A stretch of 64,000 bases of DNA from Litorimonas sp051251645. Its GTDB lineage: Bacteria; Pseudomonadota; Alphaproteobacteria; Caulobacterales; Maricaulaceae. The first letter of the stretch is position 1; the number at the start of each line of letters is the position of its first letter. The notes under the pieces were generated by a model. That model was not told the DNA's origin, did no database searches, and worked only from the letters and a program-made list of their open reading frames with translations. A program made the translations under genes and the position numbers. The DNA lies in assembly GCA_051251645.1 (NCBI GenBank), contig JBPOEY010000001.1, positions 868,001-932,000 on the forward strand, given 5' to 3'. Shown one piece after another: positions 33,488-43,291 of the stretch.

Positions 33488-35340
33488 GCGTCAAAGCTGA
33501 GCTACAGGCGGTCACTGACCGGATTATAGAGCGCTCCGCCACGACGCGCGACGCCTATATGGCGGCGTGTCGGGCAAATATGCGTCCCGGTCCGCGGCGC
33601 CGTCGTCTGTCTGAAGGCAATCTTGCTCATGCCTCTGCGGCTTGCCCGGTGCTCGAAAAGACGGAATTGCTCGGAGCGAGGTGGCCGAACATCGGCATTG
33701 TTACTGCCTATAATGATATGCTGTCTGCGCATCAGCCCTTTGATCGCTTCCCGGAAATCATCAAACATGCGGCGCGCCGCAATGGTGCGACGGCACAAGT
33801 CGCGGGCGGCGTTCCCGCCATGTGTGACGGGGTCACACAAGGCCAAGACGGGATGGAGTTGTCGCTGTTTTCGCGCGACGTCATTGCGCGCGGCACAGCG
33901 ATCGCGCTGTCACATGATTGTTTTGATGCGGTGATCCATTTGGGTGTTTGTGACAAAATTGTCCCCGGATTGCTCATCGCGGCGCTCCGCTATGGCTATT
34001 TGCCCCATATTTTCGCCCCTGCGGGACCCATGCCGTCAGGGATTCCAAATCCTGAAAAAGCCCGTATTCGACAGCTCTTCGCAGCGGGTGAGATTGGTCG
34101 TGAGGAGCTTTTAAAGGCTGAGGCCGCGAGCTATCACGCCCCGGGAACCTGCACCTTTTACGGCACGGCCAATACCAATCAGATGTTGATGGAAATCATG
34201 GGGCTGCAATTACCGGGCAGCTCGTTCATTCATCCTAACACGCCCCTGCGCGATGCCATGACGGCGCAAACCACGCGACGTGCCGTGCAATTGACAAATA
34301 TGGCCGTTGGCCAAGGCGGCGACTTTACGCCCGCCTGTGAGGTGATTGACGAACGCGCTATTGTGAACGGTCTTGTTGGCCTGATGGCGACGGGCGGATC
34401 AACCAATCTGACGATCCATCTGTCTGCGATTGCCCGCAGCGCTGGGATTATCATCAATTGGGACGATTATGCCGATATTTCCCACATCGTCCCGCTTATT
34501 TGCCGCATTTATCCGAACGGTGTGGCCGATGTGAACCATTTCCACGCGGCGGGCGGTATGGCTTACCTCATTGGCGAGCTGATCGGCTCCGAGCTGTTGC
34601 ATACAAATGTTAAGACTGTCGCGGGCGGGGAGGGGCTTGTCGAGTATACGCGTGAGCCGATCCGCAATAAACATGCCGAGGCTGACACAGTTCTTTACTG
34701 TGCGGGCCCGACGGAAAGCCTGGACAATGAGGTTCTGACCCAAGTGTCCGCACCGTTCCGCGCCGATGGCGGTCTGGCTTTGATGGCCGGTAATCTGGGT
34801 CGCGGCGTGATGAAAGTGTCCGCCGTTAAGCAGGAAAACTGGCTTGTCGAAGCTGCGGCTATCGTCATTGATGATCAAAACGACCTCATCACCATGCATC
34901 AGGCCGGAGAATTGGAACGGGATTTTGTCGCGGTGTTACGATTCCAAGGCCCCCGTGCCAATGGCATGCCGGAACTCCACAAATTGACGCCGATCCTTGG
35001 CTTGCAACAGGATAAAGGTTTTCGAGTCGCGCTGGTGACGGATGGGCGCATGTCTGGCGCATCGGGTAAAGTGCCCGCCGCCATTCATTTTCATCCTGAA
35101 GCTTTGTTGGGCGGCCCTTTATCGCGCGTTGAAACGGGCGATATGATTCGCGTGGATCCAGCTCAAGGCGCTGTGTCGGTGCTCAATGTTGATTTGGACA
35201 GCCGATCCCCAGCTTTAGGCCCAATACGGACTAATCTTTCGACGCTCGGGATGAATATGTTTGCACCACAACGAGACATTGCGACAGATGCTGAAAGCGG
35301 CGCTTCGACATTGGGCGAATTGGACGTGACAACAATATAA
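33484..35340 (+). CDS. edd: Phosphogluconate dehydratase
   Basis: Edd dehydrates 6-phosphogluconate to KDPG, the defining first step of the Entner-Doudoroff pathway, using a [4Fe-4S] cluster. The 618-residue product belongs to the IlvD/Edd family: NIGIVTAYNDMLSAHQP, GGVPAMCDGVTQGQDGMELS, GVCDKIVPG and TCTFYGTANTNQM carry the conserved cluster cysteines, and VTDGRMSGASGKVPAA is the C-terminal family block. A strong GGAGGGA lies before the ATG, which overlaps the pgl stop. The cluster this enzyme needs would come from the suf operon at the end of the window. Confidence 0.97.
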   Translation: MSVKAELQAVTDRIIERSATTRDAYMAACRANMRPGPRRRRLSEGNLAHASAACPVLEKTELLGARWPNIGIVTAYNDMLSAHQPFDRFPEIIKHAARRNGATAQVAGGVPAMCDGVTQGQDGMELSLFSRDVIARGTAIALSHDCFDAVIHLGVCDKIVPGLLIAALRYGYLPHIFAPAGPMPSGIPNPEKARIRQLFAAGEIGREELLKAEAASYHAPGTCTFYGTANTNQMLMEIMGLQLPGSSFIHPNTPLRDAMTAQTTRRAVQLTNMAVGQGGDFTPACEVIDERAIVNGLVGLMATGGSTNLTIHLSAIARSAGIIINWDDYADISHIVPLICRIYPNGVADVNHFHAAGGMAYLIGELIGSELLHTNVKTVAGGEGLVEYTREPIRNKHAEADTVLYCAGPTESLDNEVLTQVSAPFRADGGLALMAGNLGRGVMKVSAVKQENWLVEAAAIVIDDQNDLITMHQAGELERDFVAVLRFQGPRANGMPELHKLTPILGLQQDKGFRVALVTDGRMSGASGKVPAAIHFHPEALLGGPLSRVETGDMIRVDPAQGAVSVLNVDLDSRSPALGPIRTNLSTLGMNMFAPQRDIATDAESGASTLGELDVTTI

Positions 35341-35397
35341 AACGGAAGGGGATAAACCGCTTCCATTTAGGCCATCGGCCAAAACGAGGGACACAGT

Positions 35398-36348
35398 GTG
35401 GATCACACATTAGTTGGCGATGTTGGCGGAACCAATGCGCGTTTTGCTCTGGCCGAGCGGACGGCGCAGGGTACGATCGAGCTGCACCATTCCAATCGCT
35501 ATGCGGTCAAAGATTTCGCGCATTTTAACGATGCAGTTGGGGCCTATCTAGACAGTATAAAGGTTAAGCCGAAACGTGCCGCCTTTGCCTTTGCCGGGCC
35601 AAAATTTGATGATGAAATCCGCATGACCAATGTCGATTGGATTGTGTCGGAAAATAATTTGATGTCGACGTTTGGCTTTCTGGAAGCGGTTGTCCTGAAT
35701 GACTTTGTGGCCATGGCAAACGGCGCAACCGTTATTCCAGATGATGGCTTCCAGACGCTCATTGAAGGTAAGGTCAATTACGCCAAACCTGTCGCCGTAT
35801 TGGGGCCTGGAACAGGTCTAGGCTTATCTTGTATCTTGCCAGGCCGTCCGCCACGGATTGTCCCGACTGAAGGCGGGCATACGGCTTTCTCGCCTCAGTC
35901 TGAGCTTGAAATTGAGGTTCTGCGTTATTGGAATGGCCGTATCCCTTACGTCTCCGCTGAAGCCTTGATCTCAGGTCCGGGATTATACCGCCTCTACACG
36001 GCGCTCTGCGCGATCCGCGGAGAAGCGCCTATCTGCACGAAGGAAGACGAAATTGTCGCCGCGGGGCAAGCTAATCCGAATTCGGTCGCACGTCTTTGCG
36101 TCAGGACATTCTGTGATATGCTAGGTACATTCGCTGGCAACGCCTGCGTGACATTGGGCGCGGCTGGTGGTGTTGTCTTAGGCGGCGGTGTGTCCCGACA
36201 TATTGCGCCGTTCATCGCTGAATCAGAGTTTACGGCACGGTTTCAAGAGCGGGGATATGGGTCATGGTTTGTCAAAGATGTGCCTGTCCGTCTCATTCAA
36301 GCGCACTTTGTGGCGCTTTACGGCGCAGCGGCGATGGTTCTAGAATAA
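35398..36348 (+). CDS. glk: Glucokinase
   Basis: Glk phosphorylates glucose to glucose 6-phosphate with ATP and feeds Zwf. The 316-residue product is of the bacterial Glk (hexokinase-fold) family, not ROK: GDVGGTNARFAL is the ATP phosphate-1 motif at the N-terminus, AFAGPKFDDEIRMTNVDW, LNDFVAMANG, LGPGTGLGLS and TEGGHTAFSP follow in order. The start is GTG (35398) with GAGGG upstream. It follows edd by 57 bp and is likely in the same transcript. Confidence 0.95.
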   Translation: MDHTLVGDVGGTNARFALAERTAQGTIELHHSNRYAVKDFAHFNDAVGAYLDSIKVKPKRAAFAFAGPKFDDEIRMTNVDWIVSENNLMSTFGFLEAVVLNDFVAMANGATVIPDDGFQTLIEGKVNYAKPVAVLGPGTGLGLSCILPGRPPRIVPTEGGHTAFSPQSELEIEVLRYWNGRIPYVSAEALISGPGLYRLYTALCAIRGEAPICTKEDEIVAAGQANPNSVARLCVRTFCDMLGTFAGNACVTLGAAGGVVLGGGVSRHIAPFIAESEFTARFQERGYGSWFVKDVPVRLIQAHFVALYGAAAMVLE

Positions 36349-36365
36349 GCTGTTGAGGATAGATT

Positions 36366-37367
36366 ATGAAACGATTGCTACCGCTTCTTCTTCTCTCGGC
36401 TTGCGTGACAGCGCCAGAGCCGACATTTCCGACGATAGGCTCCGTTGACGACATGGCACGCGGCATTCTCCCAGGCGGTGCGCAAATCGAAGATTTGGGC
36501 GGAGAGTTTAGCTGGTCCGAAGGCCCCGTCTGGATTGAAGACGGTTATCTGCTTTTCACGGACGTGCCCGGCAATTCGATTTGGAAATTTAGCGAGACAG
36601 ATGGGCTCGCGCTTTGGATGTTGCCGTCGGGCTCGAAAACGAAAGCGGACTACACATCGTCTCCGGGGGCAAATGGGCTCTATCCCTATGGGGAGGGTAA
36701 AATTCTTGTCCCCGATCATGGCAACCGCGCCCTTTATGTCATGGATATTGAGACACAGGAAAAAACGGTCTTAGCCGATACCTATAAGGGCCAGCGGTTC
36801 AACTCCCCGAATGACGTTGTGGTGCATGCGTCTGGGATGATCTACTTTACAGATCCCCCTTACGGATTGAGAGATCAGGATAATAATCCGAATAAGGAAT
36901 TGGACTTTAATGGCGTTTTCGCTCTGTCCCCGGACGGTGATCTGACCGTTATTGATCGCACACTGACACGACCAAACGGAATTGCGCTCTCGCCTGATGG
37001 TGGTTCGCTTTATGTTGCGAATTCCGACCCGAGTGATTCCAAATTCATGATCTATCCGGTCACGGCGGACGGCACGGTGGGGGCGGGGTCGCTATTTTTG
37101 GATGTCTCAGCTGAACGCGAAAGCGAAGGCTTTGGCAATCCAGATGGGATGGCCGTGGCAACGGACGGCACGATTTTCGCGACTGGACCGGGCGGTGTTT
37201 GGGTGATCTCACCCGACGGCGAGAAACGGGGCCTTATTCGGACGGGAAAACCCGTCTCGAATGTCGCCTTTGGCGATGCGGACCGCAAGACGCTCTATAT
37301 GACGAGCTATGACCGTCTAACGCGTATTCGGACGCGCAAGACGGGTCTCTCGCGCTCGGGTGACTAG
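36366..37367 (+). CDS. SMP-30/gluconolactonase-like lipoprotein
   Basis: This six-bladed beta-propeller hydrolase of the SMP-30/gluconolactonase/LRE family has 333 residues. A lipoprotein signal ends at LLSAC (Cys about 14), so the enzyme faces the periplasm. Propeller signatures include SEGPVWIEDGYLLFTDVPGN, FNSPNDVVVHASGMIYFTDPPYG and RPNGIALSPDG, with the expected Glu, Asn and Asp metal ligands (SEGP, SPND, RPNG regions). It follows glk by 17 bp. A periplasmic sugar lactonase at the end of a glucose-catabolic operon suggests it opens lactones made outside the cytoplasm, for example gluconolactone, but the substrate is inferred from context only. It overlaps the convergent DsbA-like gene by 4 bp. 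Confidence 0.88.
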   Translation: MKRLLPLLLLSACVTAPEPTFPTIGSVDDMARGILPGGAQIEDLGGEFSWSEGPVWIEDGYLLFTDVPGNSIWKFSETDGLALWMLPSGSKTKADYTSSPGANGLYPYGEGKILVPDHGNRALYVMDIETQEKTVLADTYKGQRFNSPNDVVVHASGMIYFTDPPYGLRDQDNNPNKELDFNGVFALSPDGDLTVIDRTLTRPNGIALSPDGGSLYVANSDPSDSKFMIYPVTADGTVGAGSLFLDVSAERESEGFGNPDGMAVATDGTIFATGPGGVWVISPDGEKRGLIRTGKPVSNVAFGDADRKTLYMTSYDRLTRIRTRKTGLSRSGD

Positions 37368-38104
37368 CTTTCTAGCGCGGCGGTTAAGAGCGAATCAAGC
37401 TTTGGAAGGTTCGCGCCGGAAACAAATTCATCGTTCACGATAAAGAACGGTGTGCCTGAGAGCGCCGGAATACGGTTGCCGATCGACAAATTATCCTGAA
37501 TTTGACGGGCAATTGCGGGGTCTGCCATGTCGCGTTCGAGTTGCGCGACGTTCATACCTAAGTTTTTCCCGATCTCTAGAATGCGCGCTTCGTTGATGGA
37601 ACGTTCAGCCATCAAAGCGAAATGCATCTTTTTATATTTGCCCTGACGTGCAGACGCGAGCGCAGCCCGCGCCGCCGTGTGAGAGGTCCCCTCGATGCCT
37701 GTCAAAACAGGAAGCTCTTTAAACACGACACGAATATCATCGGGATATTTCGCAATCGTTTCTTCCATCCATTCGGTCGAACGTTTGCAGAAGCCACAAT
37801 TATAGTCGAAAAATTCGACGAGTTGGATTTTGGCGTTTTTCGGACCGATGGAATAGTCGCGGGGATCACGGTAAATTTGATCCGACAAGTCGGCAATCGC
37901 ATCAATTGATTCTTGGATTTCTTCCTGTGCGCTTTTCTTTTCAAGTTCGACAAGCGCTTCGCGGATGATTTCTGGATTCTCGAGCAAGTAGGCGCGAATA
38001 ATTTCTTCGACTTCGGCTTTTGAGACGTCGCCCGGTCCGGCCTGAGCACAGGCCGCAAGGCCAAGGATGGAAACCGCTGCAGCGGTTCTAAGGAAATGTT
38101 TCAT
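37364..38104 (-). CDS. DsbA-family thiol oxidoreductase lipoprotein
   Basis: This thioredoxin-fold protein acts on disulfides in the envelope and has 246 residues. The signal carries a lipobox, LAAC (Cys about 19). An N-terminal helical segment (about 29-60, IIRAYLLENPEIIREALVELE) resembles the oligomerisation extension of Com1/ScsC-type DsbA relatives. The active site is CGFC (about 102-105) within EFFDYNCGFCKRS, and the cis-Pro loop is SGTPFFIV. I chose the ATG at 38104 over 38116. It may act as an oxidase or isomerase; no DsbB/DsbD gene is nearby to decide. It follows the M48 gene on the same strand by 53 bp. Confidence 0.92.
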   Translation of the reverse strand: MKHFLRTAAAVSILGLAACAQAGPGDVSKAEVEEIIRAYLLENPEIIREALVELEKKSAQEEIQESIDAIADLSDQIYRDPRDYSIGPKNAKIQLVEFFDYNCGFCKRSTEWMEETIAKYPDDIRVVFKELPVLTGIEGTSHTAARAALASARQGKYKKMHFALMAERSINEARILEIGKNLGMNVAQLERDMADPAIARQIQDNLSIGNRIPALSGTPFFIVNDEFVSGANLPKLDSLLTAALES

Positions 38105-38157
38105 GGGAATGTCCAAAACAGTTTTTGACGCTGCAGCCCTAGAGCTGCGTAATTGAC

Positions 38158-39609
38158 TTAAGGTTGGATAGTCGATCCGGCGCGCCAGCGCGATACATTT
38201 TGGGTGTTCGCAGTTGAAGAAATCGTGAACGGCTTCCCCCGCCGCTGATTGCGGCGGCTTTTTTCAAGCTGGGTATCGGCGACGACGATAATGTCTGAGG
38301 CCCGTCGCCATTGTGCAGTGTCGCGAGGAAGATCTTTCTGTGCACGTCCAGCGAACGACCGCGCAGAATTGAGGTCGCCAATCGCATAAAACCGCTCGGC
38401 CGATGCATATTTCGCCAGCGCATCCTCGTTTTTCTCCGCATAGGCGAGCGAGAGAAGATACCAACCATGGGAATAGCGGTCTTCTTGGCGCAGGGCTGAT
38501 TTCAATAGGTCGATGGCGCGGTCGACTTTGGCATCGTCGCGCGTTTCGATCAGTGATTGTGCCAAGGCGACTTTCAGCAACATTGCGTCGGGTTTCAGCG
38601 CGAGTGCCCGTTCGGCAGAGGGCAGGGCTTCTTCACGTTTGCCAGATTCGTAGAGGACTTGGGCCTTCAATTCATGGAAATAGGGGTTTTCCGGCTCGTC
38701 CTCGATCAATGTTTCGAGGACGCGAACGGCACTGCGAATATCACCTGAGCGGAAATGCGCGACCGTGCGTGCATAGCGAGCGGGCTTTGACATATCATCC
38801 AAGGGAAACCGATTAAAAACAAGTTGCGGCGCATCTAGAAACCCACTCAATTTGGCTTTCATCATTTCGTGACGATGCAAATCTTCGGGTGAGTCCGGTG
38901 TGTGGGTAAAGGGGCTTTCAGCGACGCGTTCGCGAAGTTGATCGATCCGGTTAGCTGAGAGCGGGTGCGAGCGGAAATACTCATATCGGCGGCTTTGTGA
39001 GAGAACTTCTTGCGCGCGAAAATTTTCGAAAAAGTCGATAAGGCCCTGGCCGGATTGTCCGGTGGTTTCGAGAAACTGTGCCGCATATTGGTCGGCCGAT
39101 GATTCATTGACGCGGGAATAGGCGAGAGCTTCAACTTGGCCAAACTGTGTGGCACCGCCCAAGATAGCAGCTCCCGCACCGCCTTCACCCGCGAGGATCG
39201 CCGCTAAGCCGACACCCGCCGCGAGCAACATAGCGCCGTAGGCTGAGCGGTTGCCATAGTCTGATCGGACAATATGCCCGCCGACAATATGGCCCGCTTC
39301 GTGCGCGATTACGCCCTTAAGCTCATTGGGCGTGTCTGCCCGCATGATCAGGCCGCTATGGAGGAAGATATTCTGTCCGCGCGTGACAAACGCATTCAGC
39401 TCAGGATCGTTGACGATGTAAATATCGACGGAGCGTGGATTGAGGCCACCGGCGCGAAGCAGGGGCGTCGAGAATTCCCGTAAGGTTGCTTCAATTTCGG
39501 TGTCGCGCAGAAGACTTTGCGCTTGACTCTGCGCAATGAGCAGAGTGGCAACGACAAATCCGCCAATCAGGCGAAGAAAAACAGTCGTTAATGTGCGGGG
39601 CGCGTTCAT
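38158..39609 (-). CDS. M48 family metalloprotease with TPR repeats (BepA-like)
   Basis: This periplasmic zinc protease/chaperone of 483 residues resembles BepA, which checks outer-membrane protein assembly. A signal peptide (to about QSQAQS) is followed by the M48 domain with HEAGH (about 118-122), the third ligand Glu in NESSADQYA, and RSHPLSANRI. The C-terminal half (about 260-460) contains several helical TPR-like repeats (for example ALPSAERALALKPDAMLLKVALA). The frame extends to a GTG at 39624; I chose the ATG at 39609. It is followed by the DsbA-like gene, a plausible functional link because BepA acts with disulfide formation in LptD assembly in E. coli; that link is inference here. Confidence 0.92.
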   Translation of the reverse strand: MNAPRTLTTVFLRLIGGFVVATLLIAQSQAQSLLRDTEIEATLREFSTPLLRAGGLNPRSVDIYIVNDPELNAFVTRGQNIFLHSGLIMRADTPNELKGVIAHEAGHIVGGHIVRSDYGNRSAYGAMLLAAGVGLAAILAGEGGAGAAILGGATQFGQVEALAYSRVNESSADQYAAQFLETTGQSGQGLIDFFENFRAQEVLSQSRRYEYFRSHPLSANRIDQLRERVAESPFTHTPDSPEDLHRHEMMKAKLSGFLDAPQLVFNRFPLDDMSKPARYARTVAHFRSGDIRSAVRVLETLIEDEPENPYFHELKAQVLYESGKREEALPSAERALALKPDAMLLKVALAQSLIETRDDAKVDRAIDLLKSALRQEDRYSHGWYLLSLAYAEKNEDALAKYASAERFYAIGDLNSARSFAGRAQKDLPRDTAQWRRASDIIVVADTQLEKSRRNQRRGKPFTISSTANTQNVSRWRAGSTIQP

Positions 39610-39650
39610 AAGGTGCTTGTTCACTGCACTACGGCTCGGGTCAAGTTACG

Positions 39651-39678
39651 CAGGGGTCACATTTCAGTGTGACCCCTG
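39651..39678 (-). terminator. Hairpin between rne and the M48 gene (possible terminator)
   Basis: An 11-bp perfect stem (39651-39661 with 39668-39678) with a 6-base loop sits 26 bp past the rne stop. There is no good T run on the minus strand, so it may be a terminator without a U-tract or a 3' stabilising structure for the rne mRNA. Confidence 0.5.
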
Positions 39679-39703
39679 GCGGTTTATCTTCGGTTCAGCT
39701 TAG

Positions 39704-42700
39704 CTATTCCTTGCCCATAAGACGGTCAAGGAGCCCGCGTTTGCGCCGGGGGGGCGCTTTGCGGCGACGCTCATCAGCAGGCTCCTGCGCGGGTTTTTCC
39801 GCAACAGGCGCTGGCTTAGCCACAGGCACCGGTTTGGGATCAGCCTTTGGCGTTGGCACAGGCTGACGGGCCGGAGCTTTGCGACGCGCCGCGGGTTTAG
39901 GGTTCGCTTTCGGCGTAGCGTCGGGCGACGCTTTAACCGGCGTGGTTTTAGCCGGAGCCTTTTTCGCAGGGGCCTTACGCTTCGGAGCCGCTTTCGCTGC
40001 CGAGGTCGTTTCTGTCGCCTTCTTCGGCGCAGCCCGTTTGCGGGCTGGCTTTGGCGCGGCGTCAGCAGACTTAGCCGGAGCCTTAGGCTTAGCAGGGGCC
40101 TTAGCCGGAGCCTTTGCAGACGTTTTTGCGGGTGCCTTACGACGGGTCGCCGGTTTCGATGGCGCAGCAGGTGCGTCTTTGGACGCCTCGGTTGCTTTGA
40201 CAGGCGCCTTGCGACGACGCGCGGGTTTGGCGTCATCAGCTTTTGCCGCGTCCGTGGCCGGTTTGGCTTTCGCGGGGGCTTTGGCTTTCGCAGTCGCTGT
40301 CTTAGTAGGGGCCTTCGCAGTCGTTTTGGCCGGAGCCTTACGACGACGCGCAGGTTTCGCGTCTGTGTTAGACTTTACCTTGGCCTCAGCCGTGTCAGCG
40401 GCCTTCGCTTTAGCGGGGGCCTGACGACGACGCGTTGGCGTCTCTTTGGCGTCAACGACGGCTTCGGCTTTAACGGCGGTGTCGCGTTTTGGTGCGGCAC
40501 GGCGGCGTTTTGGCTTAGGCGTTTCGTCTGACTGAGGCGTGTCATCCTGAGATGTTGCCGACGCTGTGGTCGGCGCTTTACGGCGACCGGCCGCTTTTGG
40601 CGCGTCAGTGGACTCAGAGGGGTTGCGTGACGGAGCCCGACGACGACGACTTGACTTAGGCGCGTCCTCTTGCGTGACTTCAACCGGGGTTTCTACCGGA
40701 TCCGAGGGGGCCTCAGACGTGTCTTTAGACCCATCGCGAGACGGCGCTTTGCGGCGTGACCGGCTGCGACGTTTGCTTGGAGACGGTGTTTCGTCCGCAG
40801 GGGCGTCTTTGACTTCGGCATCAGCCGTCGTGGTTTCGTCTGAAGACGTTTCGGTCTCAGTCGATTTAGACGGCGCACGGCGACGGCGACGGCGACGCGG
40901 TTTCGCGTCTTCATCGGACGGCGTGCTGTCTGTCGCTTCGGTATTATCAGATTTATCCGCTTTATCATCAGAGCCATCCGAATCAGAACCGTCTGAATCT
41001 GTCGGGCGACGTTTGCGATTGCGACCGCCGCGTCGACCGCGACGACGACGAGGTTTGTTCTCATCATCATCCTCGCGGGCCTCAGATGTCTGATCCTCGG
41101 ACGTTGTGTCGGCGTCTGCGTCCTCCTCGTCCTCTTCGCTTACATCAGGCTTAGAGACCGCGCGTTGACGCTCCTGCTCAGAGCGTTTTGTTTCTTCACG
41201 AATGTCTTTTTCGATCTGAACAAGCGGATCTTTGCGGTTATCATCACGCTTCTCGACAATTTCAATCGTAAAGGATGGCCGGATTAAATTGTCATCATGT
41301 TCAACAACGGTGAAGACGTCGGCATTTTCGTCGACTTTCGTCAGCAGATCCCGTTTTTCGTTCAACAGATAAAGCGCCACGTCCGGCGGACATTTCAGCC
41401 GGATTTTCTTGGCTTTGCCCCGGATAGCGAATTCTTCAACCGCACGGATAGCGGCGAGGGCAGCGGATTCCACGGTCCGTTTGCGGCCAACGCCTCCACA
41501 ATGCTGACACCCTGCGGTGCTACCTTCGAGCAAGGAGCGACGACGGCGCTGACGGCTGATTTCCATCAGGCCAAACTGGCTGATGCGGGATGTTTGAATG
41601 CGGGCGCGATCTTGCGTCAGCATATTTTTCATCTTGTTTTCGACCGTACGATTGTTGCGACTTTCGTCCATATCAATGAAGTCGACAACGATCAGGCCAG
41701 CCAAGTCACGCAGACGCATCTGGCGTGCAAGTTCTTCGGCGGCTTCGATATTGGTTTTCAGCGCGGTGCGTTCGACATTGCGTTCTTTGGTCGATTTACC
41801 AGAGTTCACATCAACAGAGACAAGCGCCTCCGTCGGATGAATCACGAGGTAGCCCCCGGATTTCAATTGCACAGTCGCATCGAGACTATTTTCAATCTGA
41901 CGTTCGACGTCATAGCGAAGATAGAGCGGGATTTGATCGTCATACCGTTTCACAAATTTTGAATGGCTCGGCATGAGCATTTTGATGAAGGCTTTCGCAT
42001 TTTTATACGCGTCTTCTCCTTGGACCAGAACTTCCTCAATATCTTTGTTGTAAAGATCGCGGATCGACCGCTTCACGAGGTTGCCCTCTTCGTGGATGAG
42101 CGCGGGCGCGACAGAATTCAAAGTCGTATCCCGGATTTCGTCCCAAAGGCGCGACAGATAGCTATAATCGCGCGTGATCTCAGCCTTCGTGCGTTTTGCG
42201 CCCGCTGTGCGAACGATGACGCCCATGCCTTGCGGCACGGATAATTCATCCATCACGGCTTTCAGACGTTTCCGGTCAGAGCCATTGGCGATCTTGCGGG
42301 AAATACCGCCACCGCGCGGAGTGTTCGGCATAAGCACGCAATAGCGTCCGGCAAGCGACATATAGGTCGTCATAGCCGCGCCTTTATTGCCGCGCTCTTC
42401 TTTGACGGCTTGAACCAACAGGATCTGGCCGCGCTTGATGACTTCTTGAATTTTGTAACGGCGACGACGCATTTGTTTGCGGCGGTGGCTGGCGACTTTA
42501 ACCTGTTCGTCTGCAACTTCGGCATCATTTTCATCCGACGTATCATCGGCATCAGGATCGAGGTTTTCGTCTTCTTCGACGTCATCGTCACTCTCTGACG
42601 CCTCGGCGAGTTCTTCCTCGTCCTGCTTTTGCAGCGCAAGTTTGTCCTCATAGGGGATCTGGTAATAGTCGGGGTGGATTTCGGAAAAGGCGAGGAAGCC

Positions 42701-42898
42701 GTGTCGATTGCCACCATAGTCGATAAAGGCCGCTTGCAGCGACGGCTCTACGCGTGTGACTTTGGCGAGATAGACATTGCCGCGAAGCTGACGCTTGTGG
42801 CGGCTTTCGAAATCAAGTTCTTCGACGCGGGTTCCGTCGACAATTACCACCCGCGTTTCTTCCGGGTGGGCGGCATCGATTAACATACGTTTCGTCAT
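39704..42898 (-). CDS. rne: Ribonuclease E
   Basis: RNase E is the endonuclease that starts mRNA decay and processes rRNA, and it is the scaffold of the degradosome. The 1064-residue product has an S1 domain interrupted by a long acidic insert (about 85-140), typical of alphaproteobacteria. The catalytic domain has the metal site IVVDFIDMDESRNN and the zinc-link GCQHCGG that joins subunits. A very long disordered C-terminal region (about 560-1064) is Arg/Lys/Ala/Pro-rich with many RRRKAP-like repeats, ending in RKRGLLDRLMGKE. I chose the ATG at 42898: AGGAG lies upstream and MTKRMLIDA is the family's N-terminus. The terminal basic motif may bind PNPase, as shown for Caulobacter; that is inference here. 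The long leader may allow autoregulation. Confidence 0.96.
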   Translation of the reverse strand: MTKRMLIDAAHPEETRVVIVDGTRVEELDFESRHKRQLRGNVYLAKVTRVEPSLQAAFIDYGGNRHGFLAFSEIHPDYYQIPYEDKLALQKQDEEELAEASESDDDVEEDENLDPDADDTSDENDAEVADEQVKVASHRRKQMRRRRYKIQEVIKRGQILLVQAVKEERGNKGAAMTTYMSLAGRYCVLMPNTPRGGGISRKIANGSDRKRLKAVMDELSVPQGMGVIVRTAGAKRTKAEITRDYSYLSRLWDEIRDTTLNSVAPALIHEEGNLVKRSIRDLYNKDIEEVLVQGEDAYKNAKAFIKMLMPSHSKFVKRYDDQIPLYLRYDVERQIENSLDATVQLKSGGYLVIHPTEALVSVDVNSGKSTKERNVERTALKTNIEAAEELARQMRLRDLAGLIVVDFIDMDESRNNRTVENKMKNMLTQDRARIQTSRISQFGLMEISRQRRRRSLLEGSTAGCQHCGGVGRKRTVESAALAAIRAVEEFAIRGKAKKIRLKCPPDVALYLLNEKRDLLTKVDENADVFTVVEHDDNLIRPSFTIEIVEKRDDNRKDPLVQIEKDIREETKRSEQERQRAVSKPDVSEEDEEDADADTTSEDQTSEAREDDDENKPRRRRGRRGGRNRKRRPTDSDGSDSDGSDDKADKSDNTEATDSTPSDEDAKPRRRRRRRAPSKSTETETSSDETTTADAEVKDAPADETPSPSKRRSRSRRKAPSRDGSKDTSEAPSDPVETPVEVTQEDAPKSSRRRRAPSRNPSESTDAPKAAGRRKAPTTASATSQDDTPQSDETPKPKRRRAAPKRDTAVKAEAVVDAKETPTRRRQAPAKAKAADTAEAKVKSNTDAKPARRRKAPAKTTAKAPTKTATAKAKAPAKAKPATDAAKADDAKPARRRKAPVKATEASKDAPAAPSKPATRRKAPAKTSAKAPAKAPAKPKAPAKSADAAPKPARKRAAPKKATETTSAAKAAPKRKAPAKKAPAKTTPVKASPDATPKANPKPAARRKAPARQPVPTPKADPKPVPVAKPAPVAEKPAQEPADERRRKAPPRRKRGLLDRLMGKE

Positions 42899-43291
42899 GG
42901 GAGTCTCCTGCGGCCCGGAGATGATATTGCGGCGCCTCACCACGGCAAAGCGTGGGGCGTCCTCGCAAAAAGGGGCCAGTTGTAAGGGATGTGAAGGGGG
43001 CGCGTGCAGGCAAAACGACTGTTGATCGTTCAAACAGGTTTGTCAGTCTCGCACGACGCATGAATTCTCTCAGATAGGGGATGCAGCGCAATTATTCGCG
43101 CTGTCCCTTCAGATCCGTCGCCATGCAGGGCGTCTCATATGAAACACTGCCGCGACTGGATTGGATGCGTCCTGCCTTAATTTGTAGGTGTGTGCAAAGC
43201 ATTTGTCAGTTTGTCACGGTGATGAAAATGTAATGATTGAACACACGTCTTTATAAGGGTTTGTTCACCCTGTTGCGAAAGGGTCCGCCAC
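42899..43291. other. Divergent rne/amidase intergenic region
   Basis: Nearly 400 bases separate the rne start from the amidase start on the other strand. No gene is visible. The long rne leader fits the pattern that RNase E controls its own mRNA through the 5' untranslated region, but I cannot draw a specific structure by eye. The amidase side (43190-43290) is AT-richer and probably holds its promoter. Confidence 0.5.

Noticed and set aside
41297..41962. A 221-codon plus-strand frame opposite rne
   Set aside because: It lies antisense to the catalytic core of RNase E, which has clear motifs; the plus frame has none.
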